Below, piece after piece: positions 1-12,960 of a stretch of 64,000 nucleotides of DNA. The DNA is taken from contig NC_088303.1 of the NCBI RefSeq assembly GCF_032854445.1, positions 15,507,501-15,571,500 on the forward strand, read 5' to 3'. The position numbers were made by a program, and so were the translations under genes. The stretch's first letter is position 1. Each line of letters starts with the position of its first letter. The DNA is from Liolophura sinensis (lineage: Eukaryota; Mollusca; Polyplacophora; Chitonida; Chitonidae). The notes beneath the pieces are model-generated. The model saw only the letters and a list, made by a program, of their open reading frames with translations, made no database searches and had not been told where the DNA came from.

Positions 1-1318
1 AGATTATTCCGTTCAATATATCACATATTCTATCAATTCAACATGAAGAATTGTATAACATTAACTGGACACTATGTTGAATATGACACAATAGTATGTT
101 AAAATAACAGAATACCTTCTATAGTTCGTTTCTTTTAGAGAGTCGCCTATATTCAACTGTCTGTAAAATCAATCCTGCTCGCTACCAATATTGCCTTTAA
201 CCAGTCTCACGCAACAACCCAAACTCTACACATTGATACGTTAGACGTTCATGTTAGTACAAAGAAACTGCAGTTAGAATACTTTTTTTAATCCATAATG
301 TTAAACTCCATACGCTTAGTTTCGACACAAAGAACTACTTCCCTTGGGTGACATCATAATTATTCAAAAACAAGTTCTATGCTGGACAATGGGCGTGGAG
401 AGTAATTTGTCTTAAAATGGCAGCATCAACAAACAATTAGAACAAACTCCATGCAATAACACAGCATACGCTACTGTCTCTGAGAATAGACTACATGGCT
501 TTAATTTCCTAACATCCATCCCTAAATACATACCGCCATGAGATCATATATTACAATTCATTTATTAAAATTATATTATAAGATTTCATAAATGGCAGTG
601 TCAGAAACACGGTAAAGTCGGCAGCAGTTGAGGTAACTGGTGTCACCCACCTTCAAAACAAGTTGAACTCCGCCCAGTACCCTGCATGTCACTGGTTTCT
701 GGATAATTGTGACGTTACTCGAAGCAATTGGTTCTTGCAGTGGAAAGCGAGCTGATGGACTCTAATATTATGAGTTAGAAAAAGTGAAACTCCATTTTCC
801 CAGCAAGAATAAGAACTTCAAACGTGTCCCTGTGTAGAGCTTGTGTTGTAACGTGTCACTGACTGAAAGCCATTTTGGTAGCGAGTATGGCTGATTTTAC
901 AGAGAGCTGAATATACGCAACTCTCCAAGAGAAACAGACTATAGCACTGATCAGACAACATATTTTCTGTTAAAATATCCAGGTTATTTTATTTTTCTTT
1001 TTGCAGTGTGTAACATTAACTCGTCCTCGCTAGCTAGATCTGGTGAGGGTCTTTGAATTTCAGGGACCGACTTCAAGAAACGTACGTAGTGTTAAGTAGC
1101 CCTTAGTTAAGTGCACTTTCTCTGCAACACACACTGTCATGGTTACTCCGTGAAACCATACCCAGGTATCTGGTTAACTGAGGATATATACTCGAACAGC
1201 TCCACCTCGCAGACCTAAACCTCACAGACCTAAACCTCACTCACATCATACTTGAGATTTTAATGCGTTAAACTCCCATCAAATAAACATAAATACATTT
1301 GGCTCCCCGATGGTCAAC
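1..1318. other. Region downstream of the lectin gene; no gene seen
   Basis: Contains no convincing ORF or splice pair. A minus-strand AATAAA near 988 could end the lectin transcript. A short direct repeat of about 17 bp (CAGACCTAAACCTCAC-like) lies near 1209-1242. Confidence 0.4.
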
Positions 1319-2021
1319 TTAGTTCCCACAACAATCGTAACCTATACCTGTGCTCCCTTCCGTTCCTACTAAAGAATTGTCACTTGGTTGTGCAACATTT
1401 CTTGAGATTTCAGAAGATTTCCCTGTTGTACTTTCTCTTCCTGTTGTGTCGTTTTGAGGTTTTGTTGGTGTGTTTGCTTTCATCGTAGTTTCCATCAACA
1501 TCGTTGAATTTGTAACAACTGTTGTGTTCATCCTGGTTGTTGATAAAGGTGCTGTTGTTGTTATAGGTGCTGTTGTTGTTGTCGTTGTCGTTGTCGTTGT
1601 CGCAGGTCCCATATCTGAAAGTTGTACGCATAATTCAGATGTCATTTTACTGCGTGGCCTACTTCAAATTTAAAACGTATTAGACAGTCACGACTCATGA
1701 CTGAGGACAACGACACTTTGTATCTGGTGCAACTGGTTTTAGCGTTACTATCTCCACCCCATTTTTGCGGCATTAAAGAAAAAAGCCCAGATTGGAATAG
1801 GTTAAAGGCCTTGATAAAACTTTGTCCAACCCATTACTGTGAAAGCCCGTGGCAAGTCAGTTTAAACGCTGATTATATCTTCAGTACAATATTCTTAGAT
1901 GTTTGCGACGTATAAAGTATATTTCTACTAGTGAAAGGAACCATCTATCTCGATGCAGTTCTATCATTTTAACACTTGATAGAGTTCAAGAGGAACAATG
2001 GACTTATTAATTATTCTATTT

Positions 2022-2067
<46 letters not shown>

Positions 2068-5000
2068 CATTTGTTTCATGTTTGTTTTGTTTAAATGTTT
2101 CATTTATCAACATATTTCTGTTAGAATTAATAAATACATTTTTTTGTTTATACGCTCACTATGAGCATTTAAATGATGTGTTTATTGTACAAAACGTAGA
2201 AAATGTTTACATATTAACGTGGGGGATATCTTCGTCAAATATTAGTAGTCCATTAAACATGACTGTGTTATTAAGTGTAAAAAACCGATAACATGTTTGC
2301 TGTGTAACATGTCACATCTTACTTAACATCTTTTTAAACACGTTTAGATGTCTATCGCCTTGTTACTTTGTTTATAATAAAAATGTGTTTATAGAGGAAA
2401 CGGTTTGCGGCGCTACATGCCTATCTTCAATAGATCAACAAACAGCAGATTGTCAGCCCAAGTCGACTCATCATAAACAACACACCGCAATGCAGCCAAA
2501 AATGAAGTCTCTAAAGGCAGACAAATTTATTATTTGTTATATACGCAGAGGAGGACCCTGCTGACAATAGTCTTCACAAGCTCATTCCAATCACGGAACG
2601 TGTCGGGTATAGGGCAAAGAGTATATAATCACCAATCTGTTGGATCAGAGATCATTGATTTCTACACTCTTTTTCTTTAAAGAATTAGTGCCCAGATTTA
2701 TTATTTACTCATAGTTAGCCACCCCTGTACTAATTGTTACACTGAGTTTAAAACCATATATTTAAAAGGGTTACATTAAGCGGAGTGATATGGCGCTTAA
2801 AATTACTAGATAACGTGGCTGGTTTTCTGCATTTTGCCTGCCAACACTCGGATAGCAAATCTCTGTACACTAACGCTGATGTCCACATTTTTTATTGTAC
2901 AAGACTATATAGGCATACATGTAGGCTATTCGGAATGCCTACAATAACATGCAGTTCGCTTCGCATACAGGTATGAATTCAAAATACCTCCGGGAACAGA
3001 ATGATATTTTTTCTGAAGCGGACAGAGGGAAAGAATAGTAAATAAATGTTACATTCTAAGACTGACACAGGAAATGTACAGTGTAACCTATAGCTGACCA
3101 GTCCGTGTTGCCAGCGCAGATCGACATGCCTTAACAAAGATCAAATTCAACGTCTGAAAATTTAGAATCTGGCCAGAGATGCCAGTGCCACAAATCAGAA
3201 CTTCAACGTCGTCCATCATGCGTTCAAATTGATACAGCTGTATATTTGCTTCAGTGTTGTTAGAATCTATGTCGAAAATGACATTGTTTTCATAGGAATT
3301 CCAAGGTTATTTAGGCCAGTCAGACTTCAGTAAGCCATCTATAACGTCACCTGCTGAGCCGTACTGGGCGGCCTTCTGGAGATCACCTGAATGTATTGTT
3401 TTGGTGGATTTAAAGTCATTAGTACGTTTCTCAGAAACCCTCCTGCTACTATACTGTTTGTTAAACAAGTTATAATCTTTATAATTAGAACCACTAGATA
3501 AATCTGGACACTAGTCCTTTATCTGATCAATGTTGAAAGCTCGATGTGTGAGAGATTAACAAGAGTAAAAGTGTCAAACTCCTAACTGCATGCGCACCAC
3601 TCTACTAGTGTGTACTATGGCGACAAGGGATGCACGTTCTTGTTGGGGGTTGAAGAAACGGAACGGAAGCCTGTCTTTTTCCGTCTACACCACCGGGAAA
3701 TCCCTCTTGTACCGTTAGAGACCCTGGTCAATCAGTCTGACCACTGAATGTGTACAAGCAGTATAGCTGAACATACAACAAAAATTAAAACACCCATATT
3801 AATGATGAAAATATGGTTATACTTTGTTCTTTTCTGTGCTGTAATAGTTCGTCTCTTGACCACCTATGCGTCCAAACAGTCATTCGTATACGAGCCGTCA
3901 ACTAATAAGGACGTTACTGGTCAATAATCGAAACGCCAATACCCGCGACGACAAATAAAACAAACCACCAAAGAACTAAGAAAGTACATACTGCGAAAAG
4001 AGGACGGAATCATGCAAAGAGAGCAGTCAACAGTTTTAGTGATGTTAGAAAGATGCAAGGTATGTATGCAAGGCGTCTGAGTGAAATCAATATTCAAAAC
4101 CTAAAGCCATATCTTTGCTCTACTCCCATATTGCCACATACTTACCATACATACAGCAGTAGTGGTAAGTACTGAAACCTGGTCCACACCGATAATCATG
4201 CCAACGTCCACCATCGTCTAATCGCATTTGACCACAAAGTTCAAAACAACCCCAAAAACTACAAGACGGCTGACCGGAAGCCCAAAAGCTCCAAGTCACA
4301 GGTGTCCCTCGGGTTTGTCGATCACCTGGAAAATGTTAAGAATTACCCCATTGTTGTTTGATGATTTCACATTTCGTACCGTAATTCCTTTGGTCACAAT
4401 TCATTATAGTCAGCATTTCTAACAGTAATCTTAACTAATGAAAATCATCAAAATGATTCAGTAAAAAGTCTGTCCAATATATGCCAATCTGGAAACTCTT
4501 TAAATTTTCGCCTTGACGTGAGTTCAATTAAAAAAAAAACAACATATTTTTAGAATTGGATGACTTTTGTAGGACATTAGGATGGGCTCCAGCTGTGAAG
4601 CTGACAACAGTTTTTCGCCTTGAGCTAAATGGGACCAGAGTCGGACAACCGTGCAGTAGAGACCATGTTAGCTGGGCTAAACTCAATCACAAACTGCTTG
4701 CGGCGCCATAAACATGTATATAGATAAATCACACTCAAAGATTGAACTTTCTCTTTGCCCGCAAATGCTAAGCTGCTGTGAAACACACATGTACTCACCA
4801 TTAACCCACTCATAATTATTTGACTCCGTCCTGTCATGCGCACCAATCCACATCCCGTTCACCTTCCAACCGAGATCGTGTTTGACAGTGTTGTAGATGA
4901 AGTTCTGTGTTGATCGATTCTTGATGTGAACAAGATTACCTCCCCGCCTGTGACAATCGAACTGTGCTTCATTCCACGTTTTGTCAGTGGGAACAAATCG

Positions 5001-8000
5001 GTAGCACTTCCCACTGAAATCCCTCATTATTCCCCCGCTAATCTTTGGACATCTGTAGAGATCACTGGATGATCCTGTAACGGATAGCCAATGACAATTT
5101 TTTCAAACTGTTTGAAATGCTTTTCACGAGATTAGAAGACACTCGACCTGAGAGCGTAAACCTCTGTAACAGCTAATTGTACACTCCCTACAACAGGTGC
5201 AATAATCTGCATTTATGTATAGTGTTTAATTTTTTTTTACAATTCCTGGATTTGGACAAGATCCAAATAACGGTCAAAACGGACTTGACTGCCGCTGAAC
5301 CAGGCTGTGCACAAAATGTCATGCAACTCAGTTAACTAAAGTTAATTCTTAGACAAACCCATAACCTCCTCCCTTGACAATCATTAAATACACGTATAAG
5401 ATAAGCAGTTCCAATTGCGGAAACTGTTTCCAGTGGGTTGGAGTTTTTCTACTTCAATCCTTATGGACATTATGGCCGGAATTTCTGACTGGATTAAACA
5501 TTTACACTAGCGGATTGCCCATTTGTAACGTCATCATCACCTAATTTGAATAGGCCTATGCAACAGGTAGTTTTTCCAGAACTGAAAACTTTAATTCCTT
5601 GGGTTCTCAGTAACACACCCGCCAAATGTAATGTCGATCGAATGAATGGTTGTGGAGAAACCCACAGGCCAGACTAGCCGAATATTCTGTATACGCCCAT
5701 CGTGGCCGGACCATAGGCGGACAGTCGAGCCATCATGAAAGGACCCTGATCCAATCCTTACTGCCATCCTGAAGCGATCGTCCGCCCATGGTGGGCCCAT
5801 CCTGCAAGCCTGACGCGATCGTTCACCCATGGTGGGCCCATCCTACCATCCCGACGCTGTCGTCCGCCCATGGTGGAAAATATTTACGCCAATGGCTTTC
5901 CGCATTTTTTGCAAATTTTCACAACATAGCACATTCTCGGAGAAAAGTTTTTTTTTTTGTTTGTTTTTTTTTTGAGTAGGTTTACAGTGTAAAACTTAGG
6001 TATGAAGAAGATGTTTTAAAAAATACGTCCAGGTACTAATATATACCGGTTTAAGACTGGAAAGTGGTATGCACAAATTAAACAATGTAATGGGACAAAC
6101 TAAGGAAGGATGTATACTCTGTGTTGTTACCTGCATCTGCGGATATCTTGACGACCAAGTAATATATTCCTAAGCCAGATACCTGACATTCATTAAGTAC
6201 AGCTTAGTGTTTTTGCTTTTGTAAAAAGATGGCTGGGCTCTGTTCCTTTTGTCTGTACTCTGATACACTGTATAGAAAAGTAGGGAATATTTCACTTCGT
6301 GATACTTCTCGAAAATACAATTGTATATATGTGGATGAATACGCTATTCTCGACATGTTATTAGGCCTATAATCGTAAAAACACATCAAAACCGCGTAGG
6401 CGCTTGTTATGTGTTTCGAAAATTGTATTCAAACTTCATGTTTAGTTTCCATACATACTATTAAAACTTTATCTTTTGTACATCGCTTCCCTCATCAGAT
6501 CTGTCAGTGTTACTAATAAAACGTTTGTCTAATTAAATTAATGAATATCAGTAAATGTGTCTCGTTTACATAGAATAGTCCCTGCTTGTTTTTGGCTAAT
6601 ATGTTTCAAGAAAGTATATTCCAAAGTTTACAGAGTTCAAGGGAATTACCCCCTATCGCCGATATACGCACCTATCCTATACACGTCAGGCAAACGTAGA
6701 GAGCGGCGTATGCGCTGTATGATACCGCCCCCCCCCCCCCCCCCCACCACCACCACCACTCTCTCGTAAAACTCCCAACTCAGCCCGGATTCCTGCATTA
6801 TGCCAAGAGCTTGTTCAATACTAAGACGGGAGATATAGATATAAAATACTGTGTTCAAACATGTAAACACAACGGCCTTTGTACGTGGCTAAATGTGGCC
6901 ATTGTAACGTGCCAACTTCCTAGTAGCTTGACATCATTTCTTTATGCATGTAATTCTGTAGGCTATACGAAGTGTGTGTATAAAGTAGGCCACATCGCAA
7001 TAGCTGGGGAAGGTCTATTCACTATGAGAATACTTTAAACACCAAATGTCTAACGAGGGCTGAGAAAGATGATGGACTAGCCTCTCATACAGACCAATGT
7101 TTCAGGAATTTAAACTGACCCGCACTTCATTTTTGCGATCTATTTTAAAACGTGTTCGAATTTAAACCCTGGGATTCGGGCATTCCGTCTTAAATGATGT
7201 GTTAAATGAATGGCATTTAAGTGTAATTTTGTTTTACAATGTTGATGTGATACACTTTCATCAGCGTCAGTTTCCTTGAAGTATGTTAATAATAAAACTT
7301 GACAAGGTCATGTATACATTACGTTATGGTCTAGGGGAAAGACTTTAAGGGAGTAATTAACCGATGGAAACGCCATGCTTCGCTCTAGGCCACATCGGCT
7401 TTGTTTGACGTCCGCAATATATATGTACATTCTGGCGTATAGTCAGGATGGTCAGGACGCCCACTTTCCCTTACGTATATGTGTCTTAAATTAACGTCAA
7501 AAAATAATCACTAATAGATTTAAAACCAAGAATCTATCACCTTTTCTTTTCGCTGTGTGTTCTACTTGCACTGGCTTTCCTTTATAAGAAAAACGGTGGT
7601 TAGCAGTCTCGTGATCGTAAAGTAATTCTGAAATGATGGCGATAACGTCACAATTAACACAAATATAATGACGCATTCACTTGGGTTAAGTTAAGTACAT
7701 GGTTTGGCCTGAATTTGAATTTCGTAGACATCATTTTCACCTTTTTTGATAAAGCACAGCTCGCTATTGTACGATTGTACAACTCAAGAAAAACTCAGAA
7801 AACATGAATCTAATATACATATACAAACAGAAGGCTATTATAAACTGATAATGTATGCACTTATTTCTTTGGAGTTTTACGCTGCACTAAAGAATATTTC
7901 ACTTATACGACGGCTGCCAGCATTGTGGAGAGAGGAAGCTGAACAGAGCTCGGGGAAACCCACGATCATGTCTATATATGATCTGAACGTGTCTATATAT

Positions 8001-8349
8001 CGGACTATATATGCATGTACCATAAAGTAGCAAGTTGGTAGGTTATAGGTTTACATTATCGCGGTCGTGGGCTTCCCTCGAGGTCTGCCCGGTTTCCACC
8101 CATCACAATGATGGCTGCCGTCGTATAAGTGAAATATTCTTGAGTACGACGTAAAACACCAACCAAATAAATAAATACATCATCGCCTACAGCCATTTTA
8201 TTTCTTTATACAAAAATCCGTCAAAAAGTCAAAGAACGTTTTAAGTTATATGAGCCTACATATTACAGATTTAAAATATCAATGACAATATCAGAAAATT
8301 AAAAATGGAAGAATTTGTTTGCAATTGAGAAAACTTTGTTTGCGATTGA

Positions 8350-8410
<61 letters not shown>

Positions 8411-9015
8411 ATGGTGGGAATTCCCTCTTGGAAATATCCATATTTTCCGAACCGTAATTGCAGTTTTTATCAAGTGTATATGGCTGCAAAAGTATGCCTA
8501 AAGCGCCCAAGCGCTCCTCGCGTCAGTGGCTTCATGGTTAGCGCGTCCGGCCCGGGGTTGGGAGGCCCCGCGATCAACCCTAGTTGGGTCATACCAAAGA
8601 CTAAAAAAGGTACTAGCTGATGTCTCGCTTAACGCCCAGCAGTGAGAGATTAGAACAAGGAAACAAGACTGGTTGGTCCGGTATCAGTACAGTGTGACTG
8701 GATGGGATGTCATGTCGCGCGTCTTTGATATAATATACCTCATTGGCAGCATGAACTTGCTCTGCCGCAAGAAGACACTATATGTGTACACACCCAGCCA
8801 TTCCTCGTCGTCAGTTGACTGAAAAATTGTTAAGTACAACATTATACCCCAAGCATGTATATAAACGCGATCAGACAAGACTTTCACAAAATCGGAACAA
8901 GATATTTCGTTACTTCCAATATAAAAATGCACAGATCACAGAAACAACACTTACCGAATGACAGGAACATGAGAAAACACCAAGGTAACCACACAACATG
9001 TCGCAAACTAGCCAT
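1319..9015 (-). CDS. Secreted C-type lectin with Thr-rich mucin-like tail (4 exons)
   Basis: Exons in transcript order are 9015-8955, 5074-4799, 4325-4146 and 1614-1319. All three junctions are phase 1 with GT/AG sites, giving 813 nt (270 residues plus stop). Exon 1 encodes a signal peptide (MASLRHVVWLPWCFLMFLSF, residues 1-20) and ends at a GTAAGT donor. Exons 2-3 encode one C-type lectin domain, about residues 29-170: an extra N-terminal Cys pair (C29, C44), TWNEAQFDC (53-61), WIGAHD (96-101), W110, CFEL (139-142) and WHD (154-156). The usual sugar/calcium motif EPN or QPD reads QPS (131-133), and WND reads WHD, so calcium-dependent sugar binding may be weak or altered. Exon 4 begins a run of ten Thr after DMGPA and continues Thr/Ser-rich, as in O-glycosylated stalks, ending YDCCGN. 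No membrane segment is seen. Alternatively, exon 3 could read on to a stop at 4120-4122 if the last splice is not used. The lectin domain is certain; linkage to the first and last exons rests on phase and splice signals. Confidence 0.8.
1561..1606 (-). repeat. Hexanucleotide-like repeat coding the Thr run of the lectin
   Basis: GTTGTT/GTCGTT repeats on the plus strand are read on the minus strand as ACA/ACG/ACC codons for the Thr tract in the last lectin exon. The repeat can expand in frame, so Thr-run length may vary between individuals. Confidence 0.7.
2024..2065. repeat. (AT)n microsatellite
   Basis: About 21 uninterrupted AT dinucleotides, inside the last lectin intron. Confidence 0.95.
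5775..5876. repeat. GC-rich 41-bp tandem repeat, 2.5 copies
   Basis: Units start at 5775, 5816 and 5857. Each holds CCCATGGTGG followed in the full units by GCCCATCCT, so the palindromes CCATGG and GGGCCC recur. The patch stands out from AT-rich surroundings within the long first lectin intron. Confidence 0.8.
6728..6758. repeat. Poly-C run followed by (ACC)n
   Basis: Eighteen C residues (6728-6745) run into ACC repeats. The complementary G run could form a G-quadruplex. Also a frequent site of assembly error. Confidence 0.9.
7861..7972 (-). mobile_element. SINE 3' body fragment, main family
   Basis: Carries the family signature GAATATTTCACTTATACGAC followed by GGCTGCCAGCATT and AACCCACGATCATG. 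It lies in inverted orientation to the copy at 8061-8186. Confidence 0.8.
8061..8186 (+). mobile_element. SINE 3' body fragment, main family
   Basis: Shows GTCGTATAAGTGAAATATTC, TTGAGTACGACGTAAAACACC and an AAAT tail. The tRNA-like head is missing. Confidence 0.85.
8352..8408. repeat. (AT)n microsatellite
   Basis: About 28 uninterrupted AT dinucleotides, inside the first lectin intron, upstream of a second-family SINE. Confidence 0.95.
8520..8850 (+). mobile_element. tRNA-derived SINE, second family
   Basis: The tRNA-like head (GTGGCTTCATGGTTAGCGCG onward) is followed by a body (AAACAAGACTGGTTGGTCCG, CTTGCTCTGCCGCAAGAAGAC) that ends GACTGAAAAATTGTTAAGTAC. The body is shared with 36378-36590 and is unrelated to the main family. 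Confidence 0.7.
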
Positions 9016-12000
9016 TTTGAAGCTTTCTCCAGTCCTGATCTCGAATGACTAAGGAACTAGGTTGTTTTGACCCCTCTATAACTACTTCCCTCTTACGTCA
9101 CTTGTCACCTATTCAGAATCGACCTGAGTGTATCAGACACTCAGATACGGAGTTATATACACATAAAACGGCACAATATATCTCCTGAGCTTGTACACTC
9201 AACTACAACAGTTTGAAATTCTTTACGTCTTTGTTACACATGTATATACATCTACGCTTTCAATACGATCACATTCATATGGAAGCCCAATAAGGCGTAA
9301 CTGCAATGTGGCAGAGCATACATCGATGTATACAATGCATCTATATGGCCGTTCGCGATACGGTTCATAAGCACATTCGGAAAGAGCAAAAGACGCCCAA
9401 GACCTGTGTGCAGATGGTGAAAAGCTATACAGGCTACATTACATCACACTGTATATATAGAGATAACATGGGAACCACAGAGCATGGGAACATCTTCCAG
9501 GGTCTATAGCCAGGGGAGTTCACACGTTGGCGGCTAGAGTTCCACTCTGCCGTTTTCGTCAATGTAAACACAAAAAGACAACTGCAGGCTCAGATGTACA
9601 CTAATTTCCGATGTGACAGTTGCAAGTTTGATCCAGTCAATGCAAGAAACCATATGTAATACTTTTATGTTACCGTCTTTTGACGTAAGAAAGTACAAAT
9701 AAATAAAGGACTCGAAACAGCGTCTCATTTCAGACAGTCACTCTATTCCACACGGTTCATCGCCTTGAGCAGTCCCGCAGTATGTTACTTACGTATTATT
9801 AGCAAATCGCTATGCTGCAACGTCATGAATATCAATATAGGGGAGCTGATCATGTGATGTAAACATACACATGTGCTGTGATGTAAACAAATGCACGTGG
9901 CAAACTGTGACAATATCACACCATAATTAACTGATAAACTGATGAACAGAGCCGGACCCAAAACCGTGCTTTTTCAGTCCGGCAAATCTACACTATAGTG
10001 TAACCCCGACTTATTGTAGGTCTAAGAAAGGTTGGGAGCGCGTCTTCGGGGGTTTGGAATCTCAGAGCATCCGGGGCCTATAAACCGCCCCTGGACTTCT
10101 CCTTGCGCCGACCACAGGCTGCGATATAATCGTTCACTTGCCTCTGCATACCACTTTCAGGAATGTTAAGATATACGAATGTCTGTGGAAGCCAATAGAA
10201 TATAATAGGATTTTTCTCCGATGTATTGCCTTAAAAAGGTTGCTTGAAGATGTAGGCTAAGCGTTGATTCGTGTCTCTTTATTTCATATACCATATGTTG
10301 TACGGATTTTAAAATAGAATAAAGAAAACTTATTACATGCTGGTACCTATAGATAATTACAATTATTATGTATATGACTATACATCAATGTAGTCCTGTA
10401 TCAGATGGTCACCAAGCTTAAAGGATGCAATACCCTCAATAAAATGTTTTTGTGGGTATGATGTGTGGTTAAGCAACTTGTCTTGCACTAATATGAAATA
10501 GAAACAATAAATGACGGAATGATTGAACATATTACAATGAAGACTGTGAACGTGGAAGAGTTTGAATTTTAGGATGGGAATTTAGCCGCATATAAGCCAG
10601 ATTAGAGTATCAACCTCCCAAGTTCATGGGATTCGTGAAACGTAATCTTGAAGGCCTACTCGATATATTTTGGCCTGTGGTTTATGACATGTTTTCATAT
10701 CGGATAGTGTTAAACTATTAATGAGGAAAATTGATATGAATAGGTAATATGGGAGTTTAATTTTGCATCATAAGCTACCACATCAGGCTGTCGAGTTTAC
10801 ATTATACACTGTTAATACACTGTAAACATCATATTTCTGGGTTCCTTATGCCCTAGCTCCGAGACCGGTTGGTCATGTTCCCAGCTTTACATGTATTTCT
10901 GCTAGCTTACCTGAGAAGAATGAAACAGATCTCAGATGTAGTTATGTTCCACTTTCCCCTACGTCAAACCTAGCAAAGGTCACGTTATAAACCTGTTTTC
11001 CAGGCAAAATTCAATAGGCCTGAGTACTTTTGCGCGTATACTAGTATACCTGTTAATTCCCCAATCATTACCGAGAAACAATAACACTGAAAAGTTTGGT
11101 TAGGGGGTTAAGCTTTTATTAACCACATATATGAAAATCATCCAAAAATCTCAAAAGTTACGTGATTGTCGCAACAACAAAAAGCAAACAGGCTAAGATG
11201 TCACGCTGGATAATTCCAATATGCAGAACGTGGGCCGACATTTTCATCCAGCTGATCACAGACGACGAATAATGCTTATAGCTTGATGCCACTTTGCAGC
11301 CATACAGACAGGTAAAGACTCCTCCATCGAGCAAAGCTGCACTATACAGAGGCAAGATTTTGATCAGACAGAAACACAACCATACATATGACCATTTGGT
11401 CCTGATTGTAAATGATCATTACCAGGTTGTTCGTGACTGGACCAGAACGATTGTGTACCAGAACACTGTATTGTACTTCCTGACCTTTATGACACATGTA
11501 GTTTAACCCACCTCTCATGCTGGTTTAGCAGCTAAATTACACCAGGAGGTGGATTAGGTCCATGTACCTGAAGAGCGACGAGTTTCCTCTGGGCTCTGTC
11601 ATGTTTTCTCAAGCTGTAACCAAGCTATTGTACTGAATAAAGCTTAAAACATTTATCAAAAATATAACACAGACTGCATACCATTCTTTGAAACGAACGG
11701 CATTCACCACTCGAATTTACTCTCACATTGTATTCACATGTTCTTCTATTCTCTACTGTTACACACCTGTCTTTCCACTACCCTATATAAACCCCTGCTA
11801 TACTTTACATTTTGAAATTCACCCATATTGTAACATTCATGTTAAAGTTATTTTACAGTTATACATTATAAGCGCTATGCCCACTGGTTTGTGTGGATGA
11901 CATCACTAGTGCTGAATGAATTTGTCTGCGAAAATTTTACTTACGTAAAATGTCTTTTTAACTGATTGTACGATGACATTGCAGTTGGGTAAGGGCATAT

Positions 12001-12336
12001 TTCAATATGTCAAATCTTCAACTTATCCATCAACCCACTTCTGGTTTGAGAATCAAAATCTGGGCAATATTTATCCAAAACTGGTATGCATGGATTTTCT
12101 TGCAAATGAAGTATGTAGTACAACATACACTTTGCAGATTTGGATGTTTGAATAGTGCAATATTTATGTTGACATCTTATCTATTACATAATCCAAAAAT
12201 AATAGTTTCATGAAATTTCAAATTTCTTCAAAATTCCCTTTGTTGCATTGGGCCATGAGTAAAACAGTTGCCTTTTGTTATATATAGCCCAAAATAGTCA
12301 CTGAACATAATTCAAGTGTCGTTTACGGTTTGTCAG

Positions 12337-12342
12337 TTTATT
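12337..12342 (-). terminator. Candidate poly(A) signal of IQCC
   Basis: AATAAA on the minus strand, about 620 bp past the IQCC stop codon. A 32-bp tandem repeat would lie within this 3' UTR. Confidence 0.3.
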
Positions 12343-12483
12343 CCTTCCCCATCAATGCACTTCAGACTTCTCTACTTATTCAATGACTGCTCTTTAATGC
12401 CACACTCAAAAATTTACTGCACACTTAGGAAATGACTTCCTTACACTACAGTGGTTATTAACTGCATGCATGTGCATGTCTGT

Positions 12484-12618
12484 CAGCATTCAATCATGAT
12501 GGTGATGTGGAATATCAGCATTCAATCATGATGGTGATGTGGGATATCAGCATTCAATCATGATGGTGATGTGGAATATCAGCATTCAATCATGATGGTG
12601 ATGTGGAATATCAGCATT
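12484..12618. repeat. 32-bp tandem repeat, 4.2 copies
   Basis: The unit CAGCATTCAATCATGATGGT plus GATGTGGAATAT starts at 12484, 12516, 12548 and 12580. Copies are almost identical, so the array is recent. It probably lies in the IQCC 3' UTR. Confidence 0.95.
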
Positions 12619-12960
12619 TTTCTGATATCATCCTGCCAATCACAACCACTAATTCATCCTTTGGCTGTCTTCATTTGCTGCTTTAACTGCAGGTACTGTC
12701 AACAAAGAAGAAATTAAAAAACAGTTGAGCAAATTTATGTCATTTTTAACTGATTCAGTTTTTCTGATACTTTTTTAACGTATCTGAAAAGTCAATAAAA
12801 CAGCTGATGCAAATCCTAAAAATTCATTTCTGAATTTATCATGACAATGAATATAAAACTAAATACTTAACTGAATTTAAGAATGCTTTAAAATGTAAAC
12901 TCAGCTAAATACATGTATTCACATTCTAATTATGCTTGTAAATGACTTCACTAGAAGTTC

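Larger units (their letters stand above)
9016..12960. other. Intergenic region between the lectin and IQCC genes
   Basis: The 5' ends of the lectin transcript and the 3' UTR of IQCC should lie here. Just upstream of the lectin ATG (minus strand) are a weak TATA-like TTATAGAGG near 9076 and a TGACGTAA (CRE-like) near 9100. Otherwise only short ORFs without family resemblance were found, and no SINE copy. The 32-bp array at 12484-12618 is listed separately. Confidence 0.4.

Noticed and set aside
3617-3718. Short plus-strand ORF beginning MATRDARSCWG
   Set aside because: Thirty-three codons with no support beyond an ATG; lies in a lectin intron.
5591-5830. 79-codon minus-strand ORF
   Set aside because: Covers a GC-rich tandem repeat and adjoining sequence, without domain resemblance.
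9534-9728. Alternative first exon for the lectin on the minus strand
   Set aside because: The signal-peptide exon at 9015-8955 has the right phase and a consensus donor, and this ORF has neither.
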